The notes below the pieces were generated by a model. The model saw nothing but the letters and a program-made list of their open reading frames with translations, ran no database searches and was not told the DNA's origin. A program made the translations under genes and the position numbers. A DNA stretch of 64,000 nucleotides. It comes from an uncultured Clostridia bacterium (lineage in GTDB: Bacteria > Bacillota > Clostridia > Christensenellales > UBA1242). Position 1 is the first letter of the stretch; each line of letters opens with the position of its first letter. This document shows positions 20,256 through 29,922 of this stretch, piece by piece. The stretch spans positions 256,397 to 320,396 of the forward strand of contig CAKVID010000001.1 of the NCBI GenBank assembly GCA_934754355.1, given 5' to 3'.

Positions 20256-21845
20256 TTATTTTGCGTAATCTACATTACGAGTTTCCCTAATAACATTTAC
20301 CTTAATTTGTCCAGGATATTCCATCTCTTTCTCTATTCTAGATGCAATATCTTTTGCCATAAACATAGCCTCGTCATCAGTTACTTCATTAGGTTTAACG
20401 ATAATTCTAATTTCTCTACCCGCTTGAATTGCGTAACTAGTATCTACACCTTTGAAACTATTTGCAATCTCTTCCAATTGAGTAAGCCTCTTGATATACG
20501 CTTCAAGAGTTTCTCTTCTAGCACCTGGTCTAGCACTACTAATAGCATCTGCAGTTTGCACAAGTATTGCTTCCAAGCTCTGGTACTCTACTCCGCCATG
20601 ATGTGCTTCAATACAATGAATTACTTCTTTGCTTTCTTTGTATTTAGTAGCCAAATCAACACCAATAGTTACATGAGTACCCTCTGTTTCGTGGTCAATA
20701 GCCTTGCCAATATCATGTAGCAAACCACCTCTCTTAGCAATTTGGACATTAGCCCCAACTTCTGCTGCAAGCAAACCAGCCAAATAGCAAACTTCCAAAC
20801 TGTGTTTTAGCACATTTTGACCATAACTAGTTCTATATTTTAATCTGCCTAGTAATTTGATAAGTTCTGGGTGCATACCATGAATACCGGCATCAAAAAC
20901 AGCAGCCTCGCCCTCTTCTTTGATATTATTCTCAATATCTTTGGTTACTTTATCTACCATTTCTTCAATTCTTGCTGGGTGAATTCTACCATCAAGAATT
21001 AATTTTTCTAGAGATATTCTAGCAATCTCCCTTCTAACGGGGTCAAAAGAAGATAGAACAACAGCCTCTGGTGTATCGTCTATAATTAAATCTACGCCAG
21101 TTGCAGATTCTAATGCCCTAATATTTCTACCCTCACGGCCAATAATTCTTCCCTTTACTTCGTCATTAGGAAGAGCAACTGTGGAAACAGTTACTTCGCT
21201 AGTATGGTCAACTGCAGTCTTCTGGATAGCAAGAGTTACTATCTCTTTAGCCTTCTTATTTGCTTCTTCTTTGGCTTGATTTTCTATATTTCTTACCATT
21301 ACAGCAGCATCTTTTTTGGCCTCATCTTCATACTTGGTAACAAGTTCTTTTTTGGCTTCTTCTTTGGTTAATTTACTAATTCTCTCAAGTTCGACAGTCA
21401 TTTTATTAGTAATTTCTGTTTGCTCTTCAAATGATTTTTTCAAATCATTTTCTTTCTTGTCAAGGTCTTCTTTGATTTTCTCAATCTGTTCGTTCTTTTT
21501 CTCGATAAGTTCTTCTTTTTTATCTAAGAATTCTTCACGCTGATTAATTCTATTTTCTGCTTTTTGCATTTCTGCACGACGAGTTTTCAATTCTTGGTCG
21601 CATTCAGTTGTTAGTCTTAGAGCCTCTTCTTTAGCCTCCAAAACTGCTTCTTTCTTTAAATTTTTAGCCTCTATTTTGGCTTCTTCTAGCAAACTTTTTG
21701 CCTTGGTACTATCTTTTTGTGCTTTATTCTTATCAATTATTTTTAGCACAAAGTAGCTCACTGGAAGTGCTACAACCAAGCCAATTAATGCACCAAGGAA
21801 ACTAGCGCCCAATGCAGACACAAGCATATTGTTTATGTGTAGCAT
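20256..21845 (-). CDS. rny: Ribonuclease Y
   Basis: Membrane-anchored endoribonuclease that initiates mRNA turnover in Bacillota. From the N-terminus: one membrane segment (about residues 8-38), a long charged coiled coil to about 200, a KH domain (GRIIGREGRNIRALE onward, about 230-290) and an HD domain with LLHDIGKA and EAHHGG. This is the full family architecture. A TTG nine bases upstream (21854) lengthens the frame, but it overlaps the ribosome binding site AGGGAG, which lies 9 nt before the ATG at 21845, so that ATG is preferred. It has its own promoter and terminator, so it is probably monocistronic, downstream of thiI. Confidence 0.95.
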   Translation of the reverse strand: MLHINNMLVSALGASFLGALIGLVVALPVSYFVLKIIDKNKAQKDSTKAKSLLEEAKIEAKNLKKEAVLEAKEEALRLTTECDQELKTRRAEMQKAENRINQREEFLDKKEELIEKKNEQIEKIKEDLDKKENDLKKSFEEQTEITNKMTVELERISKLTKEEAKKELVTKYEDEAKKDAAVMVRNIENQAKEEANKKAKEIVTLAIQKTAVDHTSEVTVSTVALPNDEVKGRIIGREGRNIRALESATGVDLIIDDTPEAVVLSSFDPVRREIARISLEKLILDGRIHPARIEEMVDKVTKDIENNIKEEGEAAVFDAGIHGMHPELIKLLGRLKYRTSYGQNVLKHSLEVCYLAGLLAAEVGANVQIAKRGGLLHDIGKAIDHETEGTHVTIGVDLATKYKESKEVIHCIEAHHGGVEYQSLEAILVQTADAISSARPGARRETLEAYIKRLTQLEEIANSFKGVDTSYAIQAGREIRIIVKPNEVTDDEAMFMAKDIASRIEKEMEYPGQIKVNVIRETRNVDYAK

Positions 21846-21950
21846 ATAGTACAACTCCCTTAGTTATAAAGTATTATTATATAATATTAATTGTATATTT
21901 ATAAAAAAATGTAAAGCATATACATTTGTGATTAGTATTATACACTTTAC

Positions 21951-21979
21951 ATTATATAGGATATTTATTCATTCGTCAA
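21951..21979 (-). promoter_or_regulatory. Promoter of rny
   Basis: Minus strand TTGACG (21979-21974), 17-nt spacer, TATAAT (21956-21951). It gives a leader of roughly 100 nt, which carries a small AT-rich inverted repeat (ATGTAAAG...CTTTACAT). Confidence 0.65.
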
Positions 21980-21991
21980 ACTATTTTTTAA

Positions 21992-23155
21992 TTATATTTC
22001 AATAACTTCGACACTATTTAAGGCGTCATTTATCAAATTTTTGATATCTAGTTTAGCCTCTTCCCTTAGACATTTATCCAGTTTTGGCTTAATTACTGGG
22101 TGCTTTGGCAAGAAAACAGTACAACAATCTTCATACGGCAAAATAGATGTTTCAAATGTTCCGATTTTAACTGCTATCTTGGAAATATCTTCCTTATCAA
22201 AAGAAATTAATGGTCGGAATATTGGCAATTTCTCTACAACAGCATTCGTAACAGTCATACTCTCTACTGTTTGACTAGCCACCTGTCCCAAATTTTCACC
22301 AGTAATCAAACACTGACTGCCAATCTTGATAGCAAGTCTTTCAGCAATTCTATACATTATTCTTCTCATCAAAGTTATCATAAAATCGCCGTCACAATAT
22401 TTATGTATTGCTTCTTGAATTTTTGTAAACGATACTATATACAATTTGAAGTTACCAGTGTAATTTTTGATAATCTTGGCAAGACTAATAACTTTCTCTC
22501 TAGCATCATTACTGGTATATGGGTAACTATGGAAATGTATAGCATCTATATGCATACCCCTTCTAGCCATCATATAAGAAGATACCGGACTATCTATTCC
22601 ACCACTAAGCAAACTAAGACCTTTGCCACCAGTACCAATTGGCATACCACCCAAACAATCAATTACATCGGTATAAATATATGTATACCCTGTTTCTCTA
22701 ATATCTACCGACAATACTTTCTCTGGAGTATGCAAATCTACCGAAAGATTATTATTATTCTTAAGAACAATAGCACCCAAATTTTTGGAGTAATCAATTG
22801 AAGATATTGGAAAACTTTTGTCTGCACGATTAACAGTTACTCTAAATGTCTGTGCATTCAATTTGATAGTAGAGACATAATCATTAATAGACTTTAGGTC
22901 GGTTGCAATTTTGGTAGCAACACTCATACTACAAATACCAAATACTGTTAATAATTTTTCTTTGATTTTACGCTCGTCTTTTTGTGCAAAATTTTCTACA
23001 TAAAATCTCTTATTACTTCTAATAACAGTACATTCTATTTCGCTTAATTTTTCTTTGATATTATCAAATAATTTACCTTCAAAAAATTTGAAATTTTTAC
23101 CTTTCAGAAATATTTCGCTATACCTAATAATTATTACTTTCTCAATATTTTCCAT
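21992..23155 (-). CDS. thiI: tRNA 4-thiouridine synthase ThiI, short form
   Basis: Uses persulfide sulfur to make 4-thiouridine at position 8 of tRNA; in many organisms it also supplies sulfur for thiamine. An N-terminal ferredoxin-like/THUMP region (about residues 60-165) is followed by the PP-loop ATPase motif LSGGIDSPV (about residue 185). The rhodanese domain of the enterobacterial enzyme is absent, as usual in Bacillota, where a dedicated cysteine desulfurase hands over the sulfur. That partner is encoded next door at 23518. A GTG at 23158 precedes the ATG by one codon; AGAAAG fits either, and ATG is chosen. Confidence 0.93.
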   Translation of the reverse strand: MENIEKVIIIRYSEIFLKGKNFKFFEGKLFDNIKEKLSEIECTVIRSNKRFYVENFAQKDERKIKEKLLTVFGICSMSVATKIATDLKSINDYVSTIKLNAQTFRVTVNRADKSFPISSIDYSKNLGAIVLKNNNNLSVDLHTPEKVLSVDIRETGYTYIYTDVIDCLGGMPIGTGGKGLSLLSGGIDSPVSSYMMARRGMHIDAIHFHSYPYTSNDAREKVISLAKIIKNYTGNFKLYIVSFTKIQEAIHKYCDGDFMITLMRRIMYRIAERLAIKIGSQCLITGENLGQVASQTVESMTVTNAVVEKLPIFRPLISFDKEDISKIAVKIGTFETSILPYEDCCTVFLPKHPVIKPKLDKCLREEAKLDIKNLINDALNSVEVIEI

Positions 23156-23517
23156 CACACTTTCTCACTTGTTTTATTTTTAATTTAATTTCATTTATTA
23201 TATCTAATTTCCCTAATAAATAACAATAATTTTTAACTTATTATAATAACATATTTGAACATATTTTCTGCGGCTTAATAATTCGGCTAATTTTTAATTT
23301 ATTATTGAAATCTATTATATAAATTTACGACAATGTTGTTTTTAAAAATACAAACGCAATTATAATTTTTTAAACACGATTATGTTTTTGTAATTTTATC
23401 GCAATAATTTTAAATAAAATATTTATACAATTTATGTAATTAAAACTATAATTTATGTCAATATGTATGCATTTTATGACAATTATATAATAATTAATTA
23501 CAATTTATTTATATTTA
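23156..23517. other. AT-rich spacer between cysteine desulfurase and thiI
   Basis: About 360 bases without a credible ORF. A weak minus-strand promoter candidate for thiI is TTGACA (23461-23456), 17 nt, TACATA (23438-23433). No terminator or structured RNA is obvious. Such a long spacer between two cooperating genes is unusual for this compact genome. Confidence 0.4.
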
Positions 23518-24663
23518 TTATCTTGCATTATTCAAATACAAATTAACACATTTTTCTAATTTATCAACTAGAAAATCAATCTCTTGCATAGTATTACTCA
23601 AACCAAAACTTATGCGTAAATTACCCTCTACTTCTGATTTTTGGATACCCATATTTTCAAGAATCCTATTGCCACTTTTTCTAGACGAACACGCCGAGCC
23701 AGTACCCACACAGATATCAAAATCATTAAGCATATTACGCAGTGTTTCTGACCTACATTTGTCAAAACTAATTGATACTATATAAGGAGAATTATCATCA
23801 CAAGAATGCAAACTAAATTTGAGATTTGTTGCATTTAATTTACTTATAAAATGACTTTTAAGAAGACTAATTTTTTTATAATTATTTTCAAGATTTTTTA
23901 TCGCTATTTGACTTGCTCTATATAGTGTATAAATACCAAGCATATTTTCAGTTCCGCTACGCAAATTTTCTTCTTGTCCACCACCGAAAATTATTGGTTT
24001 CAATATAATTCCTTTCTTAACATATAGTGCACCAATACCTTTGCAACCATATATTTTGTGTGCTGAAATTGTATACATATCCACACCCAAATCTTCAACA
24101 TTAACATCTATTTTCCCAAACGCTTGCACACCATCACAATGAAAAACAACTTTAGGATTAATTTCTTTAGCAATGCTTACAAGTTCCGCAATATCATTAA
24201 TAGCACCAGTTTCATTGCTAACATGCATGATAGATATCAAATCAACATCACTTGTCATCTTATTCTCAAAGTCATCAATATCAACTTTGCCAGTTTTATC
24301 TAGATTAACAAATTCAACATTGAAGCCTCTGTTTTTAAGTTCTAATGCAGTATTATATACACTAGGGTGTTCCCCCATTGATACTAGTATTTTTCTTGCG
24401 TTCTTTTTTACAAAACCAAGCAGAGCCAAGTTATTAGCCTCAGTTGCAGAACCTGTGAAAATAACTTTTCCATTCTCTCCACCCAAACATTCCAGTACTC
24501 CTTGACGCATTTTATCAAGCATTGCTTTTGAACTTGTACCACTCTCATATCTTATACCGTATGAAGCACCCGGATTATAAAAATAATTATTATTAAACTC
24601 ACTTAATTCATCAACGATTTTTTGAGATATTCTAGTTGTACTTGCATTATCAAAAAAATACAT
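23518..24663 (-). CDS. Cysteine desulfurase (NifS/IscS family)
   Basis: PLP enzyme that removes sulfur from cysteine and passes it on as a persulfide. In 381 aa the key residues are visible: H99 (GEHPSV), the PLP lysine K203 (SAHKIYG) and the catalytic C325 in GTGSACSSRK. The longest frame begins at 24708, but its early codons contain GGGAGGAAATATC immediately before the ATG at 24663, clearly the ribosome binding site, so the shorter start is used. It lies upstream of thiI in the same orientation, which suggests that it is the dedicated tRNA-thiolation desulfurase (NifZ-like). A general Fe-S role cannot be excluded. Confidence 0.93.
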   Translation of the reverse strand: MYFFDNASTTRISQKIVDELSEFNNNYFYNPGASYGIRYESGTSSKAMLDKMRQGVLECLGGENGKVIFTGSATEANNLALLGFVKKNARKILVSMGEHPSVYNTALELKNRGFNVEFVNLDKTGKVDIDDFENKMTSDVDLISIMHVSNETGAINDIAELVSIAKEINPKVVFHCDGVQAFGKIDVNVEDLGVDMYTISAHKIYGCKGIGALYVKKGIILKPIIFGGGQEENLRSGTENMLGIYTLYRASQIAIKNLENNYKKISLLKSHFISKLNATNLKFSLHSCDDNSPYIVSISFDKCRSETLRNMLNDFDICVGTGSACSSRKSGNRILENMGIQKSEVEGNLRISFGLSNTMQEIDFLVDKLEKCVNLYLNNAR

Positions 24664-24691
24664 GATATTTCCTCCCTCATTTACAAAAAAT

Positions 24692-24720
24692 ATTGTAACA
24701 TATTTCATAAAAAATTACAA
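24692..24720 (-). promoter_or_regulatory. Promoter of the cysteine desulfurase gene
   Basis: Minus strand TTGTAA (24720-24715), 17 nt, TACAAT (24697-24692) with TGT just upstream (extended -10). Confidence 0.55.
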
Positions 24721-24764
24721 TGTTTATAAAATTACTTTTGAGAAAATATAAATATTAATAATCA

Positions 24765-25445
24765 TTAATAAGGAACAAAGTTAAGAAGAGTATCGAGAGT
24801 ATCTGAATACAAATACACTTCTGGTACTTGTCCAACAATTACACTTTCACTTATTAGAACTTCTTGTTCTGCCGAAAAACTACGACTACTAAGAGGCATT
24901 ACAACACCAACGTTAGCCTTGATATTTACATAGATTTTATGAACAGTTTGGTTTATTCCTGCCGTCTCAAAGTGCGACACAAATTTACATCTAACACTAC
25001 CGATTGGCGTCATTTTTACTTTTATTCTAGGACCTCTACCTACAAGCAATGGTATACCTGTAAATGTACCCATGGGAATTGTCACACCATTTTTACCATA
25101 CTCTTCTATTCTGTTTTCGCAAGTTTGAGCCAAATCCTTACTTAAATTATTTATTTCTAATGAATTTGCTTGTATCATGCTTATATTTCCAAATTCATCA
25201 CTTATAATATTAACCAAATCATCATAAACTATTGAATTCATTACAACATCGCCTATAGAACTATTCATCGCTCTAGTCGCCAATGCTTTCGACTTCAATT
25301 CAACAGTATCCATAATTACTGGATTAATCATACACGCAAAAACAACAAAGACTATCAAAATTACACCCGTAAATATTGATATCCTTGCTATTTTCTTTTT
25401 ATTAAGTTTGAATTTATTAAGTATTTTAATTATTTTTGCTTTCAC
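24765..25445 (-). CDS. yunB: Sporulation protein YunB
   Basis: 226 aa with one N-terminal membrane segment (about residues 20-42) and an extracytoplasmic domain. The conserved YunB signature is present: IPMGTFTG...GRGPRIKVKM...GSVRCKF..HFETAGINQT, then a VVMPL stretch. YunB is required for normal sporulation in Bacillus; its biochemistry is not established. The start is GTG at 25445: an in-frame stop lies a few codons upstream and no other start is available, although no Shine-Dalgarno sequence is visible. It sits 75 bases after spoVAE in the same direction, consistent with a sporulation regulon. Confidence 0.88.
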   Translation of the reverse strand: MKAKIIKILNKFKLNKKKIARISIFTGVILIVFVVFACMINPVIMDTVELKSKALATRAMNSSIGDVVMNSIVYDDLVNIISDEFGNISMIQANSLEINNLSKDLAQTCENRIEEYGKNGVTIPMGTFTGIPLLVGRGPRIKVKMTPIGSVRCKFVSHFETAGINQTVHKIYVNIKANVGVVMPLSSRSFSAEQEVLISESVIVGQVPEVYLYSDTLDTLLNFVPY

Positions 25446-25520
25446 ATAAAATTATATGAAATTACAAATAAGTATATTACTTTTAATATTTACTAATATA
25501 TATATCTAAAACATTCTAAC

Positions 25521-25886
25521 TCAATACTTTTTAGTTTTGCTACTAAATATCAGTGAGAACAAATAAGCAAAAATTACTGCCGCCGTTATTCCGCCTGCGG
25601 TTGCTGTAAGGCCACCAGTCAACACCCCAAGCAAACCTTTCTCTTTAATACTCTCTATTGCGCCCTTTGCAAGACTTCTACCAAAACCCGTTATAGGAAC
25701 TGTAGCACCCGCCGATGCAAAATTAACAATTGGGTCATATAGTCCAAAGGCTTCCATAACAGCACCTATACACACAAAGAGTACTAGAATTCTCGCACTG
25801 GTCATATTTGTTTTAATTATAAGTATCTGACCCAAGAAACATATAAATCCACCAACCAAAAATACTTTTAAATATGTTAATAACAT
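25521..25886 (-). CDS. spoVAE: Stage V sporulation protein AE (SpoVAE/AEb)
   Basis: 121 aa integral membrane protein with Gly-rich helices and the family segment FGLYDPIVNFASAGATVPIT, followed by GFGRSLAKGA. With SpoVAC and SpoVAD it forms the channel complex that moves dipicolinic acid into the forespore and out again at germination. A longer frame exists, but AAGGAG lies 9 nt before the ATG at 25886. That ATG overlaps the spoVAD stop codon (TAATG), so the two are translationally coupled. It is a paralogue in fold of SpoVAC, as usual. Confidence 0.95.
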   Translation of the reverse strand: MLLTYLKVFLVGGFICFLGQILIIKTNMTSARILVLFVCIGAVMEAFGLYDPIVNFASAGATVPITGFGRSLAKGAIESIKEKGLLGVLTGGLTATAGGITAAVIFAYLFSLIFSSKTKKY

Positions 25887-26896
25887 TAGTCTATTCTCCT
25901 TATTTCTACTGCATGACATATACCCGGAATACTATTTCCTTGCTGACTACTAAGCGTACTTAATAAAGCACCAGTAGCAGCAAACAAAACTCTCTTGTAT
26001 ACACCCTCGTCCATTTTTTGCATTACATAAGAATTAAGAATGACAGCACTACAACCACAACCACTTCCACCTTGATAAGTCTTTTGATTATTATTAAAAA
26101 TCATTTGACCACAATCATTATAATTACCTTTTAATTTATAGCCTTTGTTCTCCATCAAATCCATCAATATTTCACTGCCCAATTTTCCTAGGTCTCCAGT
26201 CAAGATTAAATCATAATCATCAGGAGTAGTATGAGTATCTTCAAAGTGAGTAACCAGCGTACTCATAGCCGCAGGCGCCATTGCTGCACCCATATTATTT
26301 ACATCGTTTATGCCAAAGTCTGTTACTTTACCAAATGTAGCGTTAACAATTTCCTTATTAGACCCCGCCTCACTAAGAATTGTACAAGCCGCTCCAGTAA
26401 CTGTCCATTGACTAACTGGAGGTCTCTGATTTCCTAATTCTAGCGGATACCTATATTGTCTCTCCGCACTACTAAAATGACTACCAGTAGCACACGCAAC
26501 ATTAGCAAAGTATTTACTATCCACAAAACTCGAACCAACCGCTAGTGTTTCAGCCATTGTACTACAAGCACCATACAAACCCAGAAATGTCATATCAAAA
26601 TGTCTAGCAGTAAAACTGGAAGAAATTATTTGATTAAGCAAGTCTCCACAAATCAACAAATCAATATCTTCACTTTTTAATCCAGCCTTGTCCATTGCAT
26701 TCCAGATTGCGTGTTCCAGCATTTTTCTCTCCGCATTCTCAAAAGTTTTCTCGCCAAATAAATCATTTTTTATAATATAATCAAAGTAGTCTTTAAAATT
26801 ACTATGCCCTTCTTTTTGTCCAACAATTGAATAATTACCAATTATTTTTGGTGCATTTTGAAAACATATTGTTTGTTTCCCCATTCTCTTTCCCAT
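25886..26896 (-). CDS. spoVAD: Stage V sporulation protein AD (SpoVAD)
   Basis: 336 aa thiolase-fold protein that binds dipicolinic acid at the inner forespore membrane. Recognisable features are the GACSTMAE segment, CATGSHFSSAERQ(F/Y) and the Gly-rich GGSGCGCSA region near the C-terminus. The longest frame starts at 26995 but contains TAGGAG five bases before ATG 26896 (MGKRMGKQ), which is taken as the true start. It lies 8 bases after spoVAC and overlaps spoVAE by one base, so the three form one operon. Confidence 0.96.
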   Translation of the reverse strand: MGKRMGKQTICFQNAPKIIGNYSIVGQKEGHSNFKDYFDYIIKNDLFGEKTFENAERKMLEHAIWNAMDKAGLKSEDIDLLICGDLLNQIISSSFTARHFDMTFLGLYGACSTMAETLAVGSSFVDSKYFANVACATGSHFSSAERQYRYPLELGNQRPPVSQWTVTGAACTILSEAGSNKEIVNATFGKVTDFGINDVNNMGAAMAPAAMSTLVTHFEDTHTTPDDYDLILTGDLGKLGSEILMDLMENKGYKLKGNYNDCGQMIFNNNQKTYQGGSGCGCSAVILNSYVMQKMDEGVYKRVLFAATGALLSTLSSQQGNSIPGICHAVEIRRID

Positions 26897-26904
26897 ACAA
26901 TCTC

Positions 26905-27351
26905 CTACAAAAACAAATACACTATACCAACAAGTACTGATATAGCAAGTCCATTTACTATTACAGGCCCCGCAACTGTAAACATTTTTACACACAAACC
27001 AAAGATTATGCCTTCTTTTTTAAATTCCATTGCAGGACTAGTAATTGAATTTGAAAATCCCGTAATTGGAACTATTGAACCAGCACCGGCAAAAACACCT
27101 ATTCTATCATATACACCTATAGCCGTTAGAAAACTTGCTAAAAATATAAGTATAATAAGCATCCATGCACCAGCACTCTCCACACTCATGGTTGGGAAGA
27201 TTGCCAATATGGCATCTTGTATTCCTTGACCTATCATACATATTACACCACCAACAATGTAAGCATATATAAGTGTTGGGAAATTTTTAGTTTTAGGTTT
27301 TTTAGCCTCAACAAATTCATTATATTTTTTATTTCTTTCTTGTGCGTCCAT
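26905..27351 (-). CDS. spoVAC: Stage V sporulation protein AC (SpoVAC)
   Basis: 148 aa membrane protein, first gene of the spoVAC-AD-AE operon. In Bacillus SpoVAC is a mechanosensitive channel component acting in dipicolinate release. It has a charged N-terminus, several hydrophobic helices and the family motif GVYDRIGVFAGAGSIVPITG. The start ATG 27351 follows GGGAGATCTAT. The usual forespore (sigma-G) promoter was searched for between 27352 and 27470 but no confident match was found. The operon has the reduced three-gene form common in Clostridia. Confidence 0.95.
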   Translation of the reverse strand: MDAQERNKKYNEFVEAKKPKTKNFPTLIYAYIVGGVICMIGQGIQDAILAIFPTMSVESAGAWMLIILIFLASFLTAIGVYDRIGVFAGAGSIVPITGFSNSITSPAMEFKKEGIIFGLCVKMFTVAGPVIVNGLAISVLVGIVYLFL

Positions 27352-27434
27352 ATAGATCTCCCACAATCAACATTACTTAATAATTTCACAAATAAAAAGT
27401 TTTTAAACAAAATATTTAAAAAAATAAATAATTT

Positions 27435-27464
27435 TTGAAATTAGAAACAAAATACAAGTATAAT
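27435..27464 (+). promoter_or_regulatory. Promoter of the Asn-rich lipoprotein gene
   Basis: TTGAAA (27435-27440), 18 nt, TATAAT (27459-27464), 20 bases before the start codon, with AGGAG at 27474. Confidence 0.7.
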
Positions 27465-27484
27465 AAATTTTTTAGGAGAAAATT

Positions 27485-29905
27485 ATGAAAAAAACATTAA
27501 TAATTATTACAAGTTTAATTATGATATGTATTATGCTTATAGGTTGTAATTCTACCGATGCAACAATTACAACAAGTAAAGAACTTAATAAAAATTTGAA
27601 TTTACTAATGAACACAGTAAATAGATTGGATACAATAGACAATGATTATCTAGTTAATAATGATGTGTATTCATTAAATACAGTTACAGCATCTGCTGTA
27701 CCTACACCAAATAAAATGTATAAAAATGTATTAGCGTCTAATAACGAAACTAATGAAAATACAATCAACGAAGACAATAAAGAAATTACAACATTAGAAT
27801 TGAAAGCAGACGAAGTTAGTCTAAAAGATGATTTAACTAACGCTTTAAAAAATGAATTAGTTAATAGACTATACTGCGACCAAAATGGCAATTGCAAGAT
27901 ATGTAAACAACCTTACACATGTAATAACAATAATATGTGCAATAGTTGTAATCAAACTATAATTTGCGATAGCAATGGTAACTGTACAAGTTGCAATAAG
28001 CAATTAGTATTAGATAATAATAATAATTGTTCTAGTTGCAAAAAGTCTTGTATAACCACTATTCCAAATACAAATATATCCCCTTCTACTAGCAGTTGTT
28101 TAAAGAGAATTTCTGCAAATAATGAAAAATTAAAAGTTGATTTATTATCAGCAAAAAATAACGATTTAGTTGTAAATATTCAGGACGACGATCTTGATAC
28201 AAACAATGAACATATTGAAGATAATACAATAATTAATGACAATAACATAATAGATAATGACAATATTATTGCAAATACAGACAATTTTAACAACACTTCA
28301 GACAATGCAACAATAAAAGATATTACCAATCAAAAGCCAGTTATCGTAGATAATTCTAACATAAATAGTACTACAGATAGCACAACAAATACAGATAATA
28401 TTGTTGATAATAACAATGTCGACAATACAATTAATGATGACTTTAATAACAGCAGACCTTTCAGAGTTGTATATTATAGTGAGAGTTCATTCATGCCAGA
28501 TATCCTAAGATACAACCCAAGATTTGTTAGTCAAATTAATTATGACAATGCAAATACCAGTCTTAATAAATATGTAGAAAAATTACAAAAACTATATACT
28601 ATGACTGCTGATGTAGTAGAAGCAAATAACACTCTTGCTAATTACAAAATTGTAATATTAGACAATATCGGAGAAGCAAAACAATTGAACAATTGTTTAC
28701 TAGACGGCACTTGTTCTCCTACCAATAACCAAGTAGCCGCATTGAATAATTATATAGACGACATTAAATCTACTATTAGAAATTTAAGAAATTCTAACGG
28801 AAGTTTAACAAACGAAGTTAATAAAATATCTACAAACAATACTGGAATTTCTCAAAGTATAGATGTAACAAATAGCAATTATTTAAGAATACTAAATCAA
28901 ATAGACACTAGAATTTCTTATCATGAAAATGCTATTGCAACTCTAGAGCAAATTAAATTCTTATTACAAGATGCACAAAACAATGGTAATCAAACTGTTG
29001 TTATTGAAGACTTGAATAATAATAATAAAGATGCAATTATTAATACTCCAGTTGAAACAACTCCAACCGATAACAATACTATTATTGATACAAATAACAC
29101 TATTGTAAATGATAAACCAATTATTAATGAACCTGTAATCAATGATAACAATACAATTGTTAATACCGATAATAATATTAGAGAAGACATTAATCATAAT
29201 AACACTACAACAAATAACGATAGAATTATTGAAAACAATTCAGACATTATCACAAATGACACTTTAGATAATACCGATACTACCGTTAGAGAAGATGTAG
29301 TAGAAGAAAAAATTGTAGATAATAATAACAATACTATAGTCAAAGATAAGAAAGTTTATACAAACATTGACACTTACAAAAATAATGATTTGAGCAATGT
29401 TAATTCATATTTGGATAATAAAATTACAAATGATAATATAATTAATAATACACAAGATACAAATATTAATGAAGAAGTTGTAAATAATGATAATACTGAT
29501 AACAATGTAATCGATAATAATATTCAAGATACAAATGTAAACGATGCAAATATTGATAACAATATCACAAACGATATTCCACAAATGGTTGATAATAACA
29601 ATAACATAATTGATGGCAACAATAATATTGTTTCAAATGAAAATTTAGTTGCAAACAATAACTATAATAACAACGGATATAATAATACGATTATTAGTCA
29701 AAATAATCTTGATAACAATAATTTAGGTAATAATAGTTATAGATACGATAGCAATGGCACTCTTTACAATAATACAAATGGTTACAACAATTCGGGTATC
29801 AATAATGTAAACGAAAGAAATAACAATGTAAATACCTACAAGTATAATACATTAGTTGATAGCATTAATAGAGGCACGGTTAATAATGGTATTAATACTT
29901 TATAA
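27485..29905 (+). CDS. Asn-rich lipoprotein with CxxC repeats, function unknown
   Basis: 806 aa, not recognised. It has a lipoprotein signal peptide with lipobox LIGC (Cys21), so it should be tethered to the outer face of the membrane. Residues about 131-192 hold four 15-residue repeats of the form [DN]xN[GN]xCxxC. Next come a low-complexity stretch rich in Asn, Asp, Thr and Ile, a more ordered, probably helical domain (about 325-505, RVVYYSES onward), and a second very Asn-rich low-complexity tail to the end. The start follows AGGAG, with a good promoter. It stands alone on the plus strand between the converging spoVA and spoIIA units, which are normally adjacent, suggesting an insertion. 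A surface spacer or adhesin is plausible; the CxxC repeats could bind metal. Confidence 0.85.
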   Translation: MKKTLIIITSLIMICIMLIGCNSTDATITTSKELNKNLNLLMNTVNRLDTIDNDYLVNNDVYSLNTVTASAVPTPNKMYKNVLASNNETNENTINEDNKEITTLELKADEVSLKDDLTNALKNELVNRLYCDQNGNCKICKQPYTCNNNNMCNSCNQTIICDSNGNCTSCNKQLVLDNNNNCSSCKKSCITTIPNTNISPSTSSCLKRISANNEKLKVDLLSAKNNDLVVNIQDDDLDTNNEHIEDNTIINDNNIIDNDNIIANTDNFNNTSDNATIKDITNQKPVIVDNSNINSTTDSTTNTDNIVDNNNVDNTINDDFNNSRPFRVVYYSESSFMPDILRYNPRFVSQINYDNANTSLNKYVEKLQKLYTMTADVVEANNTLANYKIVILDNIGEAKQLNNCLLDGTCSPTNNQVAALNNYIDDIKSTIRNLRNSNGSLTNEVNKISTNNTGISQSIDVTNSNYLRILNQIDTRISYHENAIATLEQIKFLLQDAQNNGNQTVVIEDLNNNNKDAIINTPVETTPTDNNTIIDTNNTIVNDKPIINEPVINDNNTIVNTDNNIREDINHNNTTTNNDRIIENNSDIITNDTLDNTDTTVREDVVEEKIVDNNNNTIVKDKKVYTNIDTYKNNDLSNVNSYLDNKITNDNIINNTQDTNINEEVVNNDNTDNNVIDNNIQDTNVNDANIDNNITNDIPQMVDNNNNIIDGNNNIVSNENLVANNNYNNNGYNNTIISQNNLDNNNLGNNSYRYDSNGTLYNNTNGYNNSGINNVNERNNNVNTYKYNTLVDSINRGTVNNGINTL
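27878..28057 (+). repeat. Four 15-residue CxxC repeats in the lipoprotein
   Basis: Consecutive units DQNGNCKICKQPYTC, NNNNMCNSCNQTIIC, DSNGNCTSCNKQLVL and DNNNNCSSCKKSC. Each carries one CxxC knuckle in a fixed register, so two neighbouring units could together bind one metal ion. Confidence 0.75.
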
Positions 29906-29922
29906 TGTGGTATTAAAAAAAG

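Noticed and set aside
27352..27434. Sigma-G promoter for spoVA
   Set aside because: No pair of hexamers close enough to the consensus could be found by eye.
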